DNA of 64,000 nt, taken from contig NC_066843.1 in assembly GCF_001640805.2 (NCBI RefSeq), positions 12,132,036 to 12,196,035 on the forward strand, read 5' to 3'. Origin of the DNA: Lates calcarifer (Eukaryota > Chordata > Actinopteri > Centropomidae). Under the pieces are notes generated by a model. That model worked only from the letters and a program-made list of their open reading frames with translations. It was not told the DNA's origin and made no database searches. Positions 49,790 through 61,400 of the stretch are shown piece by piece. The position numbers and the translations under genes were made by a program. The stretch's first letter is position 1. Each line of letters begins with the position of its first letter.

Positions 49790-52747
49790 CGCGTGCACGC
49801 GTGTGTGTAGCTTGTAGTTAAGGCAGTGTGAGGACATGTGACAAGTCTGTTGTGTCTCTAGACACTCCCCTGGCTGTTTGACAGGCCATTGGAGGGAGAC
49901 CAATGGGAACTGTCTGTTTCATGTTCCAGTGGTTCTTACAGACTCTGAGTTACGAACCAGTATCAGCTCTACACACTCACTTCTTGACAGAGAATAAGAA
50001 GAGAAGAGGATAGTAATGTGGGTGTAAAAATAATCAGTGGCTGGTTTAGAAGTGAATTTTCCCAAAAGTGAAATTTGGTACAACTTAATGATGGCTTCAG
50101 TTATGGTGCTATTTGCCATGCTTGATTGGCTGATATTCAGTCAGTAGAAATCTGGACCAGCTGTGGTTTGGGCTGCAGTGAGTTGTTTCTGATGGGACTC
50201 AATAATGAGACAGTCTGCACTCACCTTTTCTCCCAGCATCTATTGCCAATCAGGATTTACTGTTCCATTGTCAAAAGTATCAAAGTTTCGTAGCCGAATG
50301 GTTGGGGCGCATACCACATGGGCTTAAGTGCCCTAAGTAGCTGGTCCCTGGATCGACTCCTGGTTCAGACGGACCTTTACTGCGTATCATTCCCCTGCTC
50401 TCTCTCCCTGTTTCCTGTCTCATCTCCACTGTCCTGTCCAAATAAAGGTGCAAAACCCCCCCAAAAAATATTTTAAAAAAGTATCAAAGTTTGAAAAGGA
50501 AATCTACCCTATTCACCTCAGCAATTTTCCCTGCAGCTAAACTAGGTTTTGCTCCTGTTGTTCCGCTCTCTCTGTAATCGTTTACATTTTGATTGGATGC
50601 CGAATAAGGTGCCCGGATGACTTGGCTGCCACTGTAAGCATTTGTAATCTACCTGTGCTGAGTAAAAGCTAGTTCTCTGTATATTTTCACCCTCCGTGTC
50701 CCTCTTCCTCGATCTGTCACGGTGCAAGCTCTGGTGAGACTCCACTGCAGGGTGCAGGGTGTAATCAGTGTAATCAACTTCCCCCATTGCTGCCTTGTCT
50801 GGCCTCCATTATGTCTGCACACAGCTGGAAGCTTATCATTGCCTATTCTGGGTGATAAAGCCAAAGAAAGGAGTGGAGAAACTTCAGGAAGAGGATGACT
50901 TTGACTGTACAGCACACAAGCTATTTGTCTCATTTGTCCTCTTGCTTTTCTTCCTTTTTTTTCATCTCCTTCAGTTCACTAATCCATCCGCTCCTTTTTC
51001 TCTGTGTTTCAGCAAGCTACCCAGTTGGGCCAGAGCAGTCGTCCCTAAAATTTTCTATGTCACAGAGAAGGCTTGGAACTATTACCCATATACTATAACA
51101 GGTAATGCTTTAATTATACATTGCTTTGTTTTTATTTTCAGTGTACAATCAAAAAGCACACACATTGGCTTATTTACTGCACATTCTCCAGGCTTTATTA
51201 TCTGTAGTACATTGTATTATGTAACAAATATTAGCAGTGGTTTAGTAGAAAACCACTTTCCCTCATAATAAGGATCTTTCTCAGTAATAACACAGCTTTC
51301 TGCTTATTTGTTCAAGAACAACATACACACACACTCGCACAAACTTCCATTTTCTGCAGACAAACAACGGCTCTGTTCACCTGCTGGCAGCCATTATATG
51401 GGATCATTGTGAGGGCAAAAGGATATCAAGGCAATATTCTGTCCGACACAATCCACCACGAGCAGAGCGGTGGGGCGGGGTGGAGAGACAGAGGTCAGGA
51501 GGGATGATGGACGTGATGGTGGAGAGGAACCGGCAGGTTTGACCAAAAGATAAAGAGCAGAGTGAAAGGCTAGATGTCAACACAACCCTAAAACCCCATC
51601 ACACATGTGCTTTTTGATTGTCTTATTTGCTTTTTTAATACACTACTCTTGTTTCGCAACACCAATCTCAGTGTCAAAAGTTTATGTGATCTGTTACATA
51701 AAATATGACTGCACCTGTTATCGTCAGCTTTTCAAAGGCATATTACGATGTCATACGTTATTGTGGCACACTCAGTACACCTGACACTTTAAGTGGTGTT
51801 TTTTATCATCTGGCGATGCCACAGTGGTGCCAGACAGCTGCTTTAAAGTTTTTCTTCCGTCATCCTAAATATGTTGTGCTTGAAGGGTTCCTCTAAAACG
51901 TTTCATTTTAAAGTGGCATCATTTCAGTCTGTCAAACAACTTATTGAAAGTGTAACAAACTTTCAACAGGGGGAAGAACTGCCAGTTTAAATGCCACAAA
52001 AATACTGACAGGTAATAAACTATTAACAGTCTGCAGATATCACATGACTTTGTTGTTATGTTGAGCTTTCAGTAGCTCTGAGCACTGCTGCCTGCAAAAC
52101 AGCATGGCAGCAGATTTACAGGGCTGTGCAGCTCTCCTGTATAAACACGTGACTAAATGTGGCCTCGGTAGGACTATGCACATAAAGAATTATCAGCATG
52201 ACATAGATTTGAAAAAATGGGAATATGTCATGTTTAATGGCCCCTTTTCCATTTTGGACTAAATTATTTTTTTCTCCTCTATTGTCTTCTTATCTCTCTC
52301 ATGCTGTTCCATTCCTTTGTTCTCCTCTACCTGCCTGCTCCCCCTCACACATTTCCCATCTCTGTCTGTTACACTGATGTCTTCTGCTGGGAATATGGTC
52401 AGAGTACACGGTGAGTGGTTCAAATACACATACATGCACAAACCTACATGCACAAAAACACTTCCAACAGCTGACATGCAAATCAGTGCAGTGAAGGTTA
52501 AAAGTGAGAGTAGCTGCACTACCTTAACACGGCTAACACTTGACAAATGTGTGAGGAGCGCCTTTAGTGTAGTATATCAGTATAATAATTGATAACTGCT
52601 TTTTAGGAATGATCTTTTTTTAAGGGTGTGTTTGCCTCTTAAATTACACAGATATTGTAATCTATAATACACAACTACCTTGCATGTTTATTGTGTAGAG
52701 CAGAATTCTCATGAGTCACATATTGTTAACATATTGTTGTTCATAAG

Positions 52748-52793
<46 letters not shown>

Positions 52794-55789
52794 ATTCTGA
52801 CCTTCATTCATCAGATTGTGCTCACAGCAACTCAAATCTAATCCAAGTGGAAACAAAATCTTGTCTCACATTTGAGTATTTTTCATTCAGTGACATTTAC
52901 AACACAGCCCATGTTTAGAACACATGTAATTTTACCTTTTTGGAATCTCAGTTAAATCCAGACAGAATCATTTGTTTTGTTTGTTTGTTTTGTTTTGTTT
53001 TCTCCTTTGGACATTAGGATTATTTTGTGTTGTGCATAATTATGGAAAGTGAGAATAACAGTCAACTTACTACAAAAGCATCAACCACTGAGTCTAAGTC
53101 ATGGTGGCAACAGCCAGGTAAACCAGATGTTCCTCTACCCAGCCGATTTCTCTGGCTCCTCCTGGGGAAGCTTCAGGCTTTGCTGGGCAAGGAGTAATGT
53201 GTAATCCACCCAGTGAGTTGTGAGCCTACCCTGTGGTCAGTTCCCAGTTGATTATACCTGGAATACCTTTGCAGGGAGGACGAATCCTGATCAGAATCTT
53301 GTTCTTGTCTTTTTTAATGCAAAGTAAGCACAGTTTTTACTCTAATGCTCCCTTCAGACATCTGAACTCCTCACCCTGTTTCTAAGGATGAACTTAGATA
53401 CCCTTTGAAGGAAACTCATTTTGGCTACTTGTATTGTTTAAGTAATTTTTCAACCAAAAATGACAGTCATTCAATAGTTCCAACTTTCCTCTGTCTTACA
53501 TTACAGTTAATTGACTGCTTGTCAAAAAAAAGTTACTTTGAAGAAATTACTTTGAAGTCTGAGAAATGATATTCTTTTTCATTATTTTCTTGTGTTTTAT
53601 AGACTAAACAACCAATCAGTTAATCAAGAAAGCAACTGTCTGATAAATTAATAATGAAAAAAATCATTTATTGCAACTCTATTTGAAATCAAATTAATTA
53701 TTTACACCAGAGCTCATAACCAAAGGTGAAAGTTGGAATATAATATATATACCATGACCTCACCATTATCGTTTGGTACAACACCTCCATCCCTGCTGCA
53801 CCAATCCACTTGTCAATATCAACTAATCAAGGAAATTTCCCATTGAAGACATTAACAAAACCCCACAGCTCTCAGCGGTATAACAGGTTTAATTGACTGT
53901 TGCTGAGAAAAGCACTAATGATTTGCTCTGGGACATCAGAGGGACATTAGCCTGCCCACCTTATGTCTAAGGCAGTGAGGAAACATCGATGAAGGGCACA
54001 TAAAATCAGCAGCAGGCTGATCTTCCCCCTCGAGACTGCACAGATACATGGAACATCTGGATTTTTGGGGAAGGTCATGTCAGCTCATGTGAAAGTGATG
54101 AGTAAGTTTCTGACTGAACAAACTCAAGAATATGAATATTGCTGCAAGTTAGTATCTGATTCTTGGAAAATATGCTGTAGGTTTCCAAAGCAACTCACAG
54201 TATCCTCAAATCAGCAATCATCGTGATTTAGATAAGAGCCTCTAACAAGACAGAGGTCCACTTGTTAAGTTAAGTTAAACAAGTTATTTATAGCGTGTGA
54301 TGATGGTGCGTGTGTAGTCATGCTGCCTCATGGGACTAATTCTGCTCGGAAATATTTTGTTGTCATTGACCCTGGTGGTGATGATGTAGAAGATGAAGAC
54401 AATGATACTGGCTTTATTATTCAAAGTAGGGAGTCGTATTACATAGTCACGTCATTCTCAGATTGCAGTTTGTTTTCTCAGGGTGGCAATATAGGTCCAT
54501 CAGTCTGACAGTCAGTCGGTAGGCCCACCACACCACTGGTCCAGGCTGAAATATCTCAACAAATGCCAAATGGATTGTCATTAAATTTTATACAAGCAGT
54601 CATAGTCCCCAGAGGATGAGGCACACTGACTTGATGATCTGCTGGCTTTTCCTGCCACCAGCAGGATGACAAAGGTTGGCTTTTAGTGAATTTTTTTTTT
54701 TAACTATTGAATGGATTACCATGCAATTTGGTACACACAATCCTGCCTCCTTTAGGATGAATTGTTATCACTTTGGTGATAATCTGACTTTTTATTTAGC
54801 ATTTAGGTAAAATTTAAACTTTTTCTGACACTGATTTATCTCAGCCTCAGTTATAGTTTGTGTTTCATGCTAATTAGCTAATGACTATGGTATCTATGAC
54901 ATCTGCTAATCATCAGCATGTTAGATTAGTCGTTGTGGGCATGTTAATATTTAACTTAAAGCACCATTGTGCCGAAGTGCAGCCTCACAGAGCCGCTAAC
55001 ATGGCTATAGACTCTTCGTCTTCTTTTAATTAGCAGTGTCTGTATGAGATGCAGGAATTTCATTGGTTAACTATTGCAACAACAAAAAAGTAAATGATAA
55101 CAGATGAACAATATTGAAAAAAAGGGCGCACAAAACACATCTTTGGAAAGTAGGCACTGCATGAACACATCACATGAAACAGAGCATACTGTGAGGTTTA
55201 TACTGATGGAGATTCCGGAGCGATAAGAAAAGTGCTGAAGAAATGAATAACAAAGAGTCAGATAATAGCTCAGTCAGTCTTCTGTGGATGACATTATCTC
55301 CTCCAAGATGAAGGTTTATGTGCTTATCCTCTGCCTTCAGTCTCTGTCACACAAACACATGCACACATTCTGTACACACACTTTTCTTATTGTCTCCTCC
55401 TAAGATTCACAAGGCCAGCAGGCTTGACTAGGCAGCGCTGACTTCTGCACTGTGCACAGTAATTATAGTAAGAATGCACACCCTCTCTTCCACACTTATA
55501 CACAAACGCAGATATACACACACATCCCTATGTATTCACCATGAGCTCCCAGCATCATGCCCTATAGCTCATTCTTTCCTGTGCTGCAGGGTAAAATTGA
55601 TCCGTCATGTTGTCTCTGTCCCGCTGTGCCACACATAAACACACACAACTACACACACAGGCACAACAGCTTATGTAACCAGTATTCCACTCTTTGGTTG
55701 TATAATAATTGAAAGTGTTAAGCTTTAATCTAATCAAACTGCTGTGCTTAAGAGCTGATGAACGGCAGTCAACATGGCCAAAGGGAATG

Positions 55790-55847
<58 letters not shown>

Positions 55848-58215
55848 AGTGCCACTTATGTAGAAAGGGAGCATGTGCAGAGCAGTTGTAAATCTACACA
55901 GTGAGAGAATAATCATTATTGCTCATCTGGTTTGGGTGATAAAGCATAGACATGGAGACACATTTAGTTTCTCACATCTCATCCTGTGGATCAGTTGACA
56001 GAAATCTTCTACCTGTGTGATGTGATCTGGTCCAAAGACTGCATTATTAAGCCATGCAATTACCACCTGACAAAGTTATCACTGTCCGTATCAATTTCTC
56101 ACTGTCTCGTCTGTTTTTTTTGTTTTGTTTTTTTATCTCCCTCCAGTGCTCCTTCCTGCCAAAGTTTTCCATCCACATAGAGACCAAATATGAGGACAAC
56201 AAAGGGAGCAATGATAATGTGAGTAGAGCTCAGTGTCATGTGGTTGGGAGCGTGCTGTGTGGGTAGCTCTAAAAAAAAAGAGGGGATCTCAGTGTGTCTT
56301 TTCAACTGATTTCAGGTTTTTTTTTTTTCTGTTTTATTGCCTTGTCTTTTTTTCTTCCCATATTCAGTCAGTCACTCAGCCAGTCTTATAGATAATGGAT
56401 GGATGGATGTTCATTATCTTTCTCCGTTTGTTAAGTGAAGGATATGCAGAGAAATTTGCAGTCATTCCCGTAGATAGATGTATGTTTGTTTTTTACGCAA
56501 GTGATCAAGTCTCTCATCATTTTTTAAAATTTAAATTCAACTTGTGATATGTATTTTCCTTTCTCTACCACTCCATGTCTTCCCATTGAAGTGTTAATGT
56601 CACTAAAAAAGAAGATCATATGGGAGAGTTATGGCAATGACCTGCAGTTCTGGCAGATAAACATCAATAGCAAAAACATATAAACACTTCACCACCTGCC
56701 CTGGTTCTGTGACTACGCCTCCATTAGCAGCTAAAAGTCACAAACATCACACAACAATTTGTTAAGTTCAGTCCATGTTAATGGATGTTTGAAAATAGGC
56801 ACAGCACAGACACACATCAGTAATATCAAATAACAATAATAAAAGCAAAAAACGATTTGAAAACTGTAGAAAGAAAGTAAGTGTTGACTTTCTTCTACAG
56901 CAACATGACAAGCTACTCATGGTTTTGTTGAGTCTTTCATCACTGTCAGAAACACTTTGCTTGCTTTCCACTTCTCCTTCAGTGCCACTTAACACTTTAA
57001 AGGCAGTGAGGGCAAGTCTGGCGGTTATGCAATGCTGCTTCGATCCATACCGTAGCTGGAGAGAAAATACCGCAGCTCCTCTTAGTGGTGGGTCGGGGGA
57101 GTTGCAAACAGATTCACAGATGGTCATGATTTCACATTTGAAACTGATCGTAACAGATGGGGGTGTGGATGAATTCAATTGAGGTGTTTGCTCCTTCTCT
57201 CAGATATGCACTCTGTGCCGTCGCCTTCACCGTTTGTACAGCTATTCTCTCTCATTTCCTCTTTCATTCTTCTCCCTCATCTCTTTTAATAACATCTCTT
57301 TTCTCGCTGCCCTCTCCCGCTCCCACTACACCTGTGTGAAAGTTTGAAGTATATAGGAAGCATGACCAACTCTGTGACGCAGGAGCGGTGGAATCGTTCT
57401 GAAAGGAACGGATAATTAAACACATTGCTCTGCTCTTCCTGTGTGAGTCACGCAGGAAGAAATCACTGACCACATGGTGTGTCACTGGCCGTGTGAGTCA
57501 CATTCATCCTCACAGTTTGTTTAGTGTATTGTCTGAGGGTAAAGCCGGAAGCAAGGCAGGTGCTCATTATGTCACCTGCGCTCTGTACTTTTAAAACCAG
57601 GAGGAAAATCATCGTCAACCCTGTAACCTCTTTTAACTTCAACTTTCCTGTGCAATATTTCACAATTTTATCTTTCGCCCTCAGTCCAAAACTACTCCTA
57701 ACACCTCCAGTGTCTGTGCAGCTTTACCAAGTAACAGGGGAAATCACGGCACATCGTCCTGCAGCATTTGTCAACCCGTGAAGTGCGTTATTGATTTGCC
57801 TGTCCTCCTCACACATCAAACTGTTCCTTGTTCCCTCAGATTTTTGGTGGCGAGCCCAGGGACGAGGAAACGGAGGTGTGTTTCGTGGACATTGTCTACG
57901 ATGAAATCCCAGAGCGACACTACAAGGAGTCAGAGGTGGGAGGCGGGTCGAGTCACTGACCTCAGGGTGCTCCTGTTTTTTGTGCGCAGGAGCAGAGAGT
58001 GAATGAATACATGCACACAAGATGAAGGGGGAAAGAAGGAGTTTAGAGATGAACAGAAGAACGGGGGGTGGGGAGGTGGGCGTCAACTAATAAGAAATGA
58101 AGACAAAGAATGGGGTCTTCTTTGTGTGCAGATAGAGAATAGTGTGTTATCTTTCCCCAGCAGCACCAGCTCATTTTGACACAGCTGGCATCTGCTCTCA
58201 GGTGATGGAGGAATG

Positions 58216-58260
<45 letters not shown>

Positions 58261-58373
58261 CTGCCTGTCTGTCTGTCTGTCTGTCAGGGTGTGATGGTCA
58301 TAAAGAGCTGAGCTATTAATAATCACGAGGGGTCATGACAGCACTGCAGTGGTGTTTTATTATTGACACTACC

Positions 58374-58410
<37 letters not shown>

Positions 58411-61400
58411 ACACACACACACACACAGCTTTATGGTCTTCTGCTTTTATCCACTCGGGCCTAAGAATAGCACAGAGATGGCATCCAGAGCTAAAAGTGG
58501 ATGTCACATGGTCGATGTAAATATCATTTGATTTAAAGACAAATGGGTTCACAGTACACCAGAGTCACACCTCACTGCACAACAGAGACCAGTGTCAAAC
58601 ACACATGAACCACTGTTACTGCAGTGGTCAGACCTAGATGAGTACTGGACATCTTCCACTTTCCTAATTTAAATAAAATACATATAAGTAAGCATTTCAG
58701 CAATATAACTCAAAGCAGCTTCTCCTGAATCACAGTGTCCACAAGAAAGTGAATAAATTCCCTAAAAAGTCAAGGCACACTGTTTCACCAAGTTACAGAA
58801 TTTATAAAGACTAAATAATTAAAGACAAGACTAATGCACATCGACCACATCAGGGTCAAACAATCACACTTACAAGCAAAAGCTTTAATCACACAACTGA
58901 GATTTTTTTTTCACATTCAGCTCCCTCATTACACCTGTTGTCAATACTCAGTGGATGAACACAGATAATATTAATGAAATATATATACATATAGATTTTC
59001 TTGAAACCAAGCAATACCTATAAATAAATCACACAATAATAAATATATAAAAGAAAAAATAAAATACTAAAGTAAAAAAAGAAAAACAGCTTTTTGGGGA
59101 ATGTATCTTTTTGTGGTTTGTTTTTCAACTTCCTTTGTAGAGTATAGTTTCTATTTGATAATATAATTAAGTTTCTCTTGTCTCTCGTGTTTTTGACGAG
59201 AGATATTATATTATATAGATACAATATTGTTTGTACAAGACAAACTACTAATAATTGAAAAATGTCATACTTTTCCCTAACTTGATGTTAAAAAAAATTG
59301 ACACCCTCAGGTACCTGTAGTGTAATGACTCACTTGATTTTATGTATTTATTTATTTTTTTATTAGATGGTGATATTGGAGATATGACAGGAGATGAGGG
59401 AGTTCATGGTCAGGATTTTAAACCCTAAGCTATGTGGGAACCCAGAGTCACTTGATTTTATTGTGAAAACTGCAGTGATGTGATCCTGATGCCATTCTTC
59501 TACATCTGTTGTTTCACTTTGTGTTTTACTTTTTGAGGAAACTGTAAACCTGAATGATCAGTTAGAGGCTGGCTGTTGACAGAGTTACACAGTGGTGGTA
59601 TACAACATCTTATAAAGGCTCTGTTAGTTCAACAAATATGGAAGAAATTGAAGTAAAATATCTTTCGACATGATATTTATATATGAACAGATGTGTTTAA
59701 AACAGACCAGGCTCTCATTAGCATTCCTCATCTTCTGCCTCTTTGTCTGCCAAGTAACTTCATGACACGTCTTATGCGCAGACAAACTCAACAGGCCTCT
59801 TCCACCTCCGCTGCAAGTGTTTTCCCAGCAGGCATGGAGAGAGTTTTCTATCACCCCCACACACGCTCTGTCACAGGCAGACACATGACCCTAAGACAAA
59901 TGAGCGCCACAGCATAATTAGTCTATAGGGAGCAGTGATTAATGCACATAAAGGTTGTGATTAGGGACTCCCACTGCGCCGCCTGGCCGCACTCTGTATG
60001 AGGCTTGTAATGAATGCAGGTGATACTGTCTTATAGGCAGGGAGGGAGAAATTCATTTGAGTGTGTGTGGGTGTGTGTGTGTGTGAGTGTGAGAGAGAGA
60101 AAGAGATAAATGACAGGAGAAAACATTTAATTAGGTATTGGTTGGGAAAAAAGTGTATTTTTTAAGGGAAACTTTTGGTTCTTGTGCAAAACTTATGAGA
60201 AGTAATGATATAATAAGCTCATCTTTTCCTGAACCTGGTGTCTCATGACCCTCTAGGACCTGCGCTATTTTAAGTCCAAGAAGACGAACCGAGGTCTCCT
60301 GAAGGAGGGATGGATCGACACACAAGACCCCATCATGTGCTCCTATAAACTGGTCACAGTCAAGTTTGAGGTCTGGGGCCTGCAAACACGCGTGGAGCAG
60401 TTTGTACACAAGGTCAGGATATGAAAGTTGGTTTGTTTGTTTTTTTGTGAGGACATGTTGTAAATGCCCTCCAAAAATACCCTTCACTTGTTCAGCCAAA
60501 CATTTTAACCCACGGAGATCGGTGTCAGTGCCAGAGGCGTTTCATTTTCTGCTCTGAAACCATGTGATACACGACCTGTTGGCCTTCAACAATATCTGCC
60601 CTGTTCACATCCTACAGATTGCTTTTTTTTTTTTTTAACCTCAGCTGCAGACTATAAACGTCATATCTCCCATTTCCCAAAAACATTTCGCTTAGCCCTC
60701 TACAGCATCTGTCCCTGGGGTGAACAGTCCCTGTCCTCTCCTTGCCCAAGGCGCACACACACACACACACAGGGCCATTACTCATACTGTAACACCGGGA
60801 GTGACTCAAATTAATCACATTCCTCCAGGGGAGAACACTTAAAAAATGTTATAAAACTTGCAGCCTTCAGAGTTCATGCTCTCATTCTGAGTCACATCCT
60901 CTTTCCCTGAACTTCTTTCCTTCCTTTGTCTCCCCTCTGCCTTTCTTCCTCTGTGATCCTGCCTCTTATCCTTCCTTTGCTTCTCTTTTTTTTTGTCCCA
61001 TTCTACTCAGGTGATTCGAGATGTCCTGCTGTTAGGACACAGGCAGGCCTTTGCCTGGGTGGATGAGTGGATCGGTGAGTGTGCCCATTAGTGAAGGCAA
61101 TGACAGTCCTCATGAAACATTGTGTAGTTTGTGACTCATCCCAATATTACAGTTTGATGCTGTGGCAAAGCCCTGATCATAAACAGTATAACCTTTATTT
61201 AATCAGATAATCTCAGTTAACTCAAGATCTCTTTCAAGATCAGGAGACACCTGAGTCATGAGTCTTTTTTAGGTCTAGAAGGGCCAATTTTTATGCTGTA
61301 AAACATGTTTCACTTATCACTACATTTCTGTATACACTGTACACAATTCACACTATTCAGTTGATGTTGTCTTAGAGCATTGAAACATTTATAAAATCAA

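Larger units (their letters stand above)
47696..51012 (+). other. pitpnc1 intron 2
   Basis: Contains a short inverted-repeat element (48671-48782), two long alternating GT/GC tracts (49531-49576 and 49736-49809) and a tRNA-derived SINE (50289-50476). The rest is unique AT-rich sequence with no exon recognised. Confidence 0.85.
52411..56146 (+). other. pitpnc1 intron 4
   Basis: 3.7 kb, phase 0. It holds (GT)n at 52749-52789, an inverted family C repeat (53430-53690), a family D repeat (54490-55020) and (GT)n at 55792-55843. Confidence 0.85.
57936..60256 (+). other. pitpnc1 intron 6
   Basis: 2.3 kb, phase 0. Microsatellites at 58218-58259 and 58379-58427. The stretch 59740-60010 has unique, less AT-rich sequence but no coding signal. 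Confidence 0.85.

Noticed and set aside
50289..50362. A functional tRNA gene
   Set aside because: A and B boxes are present, but a SINE body, tail and target-site duplications follow; no convincing cloverleaf was made out.
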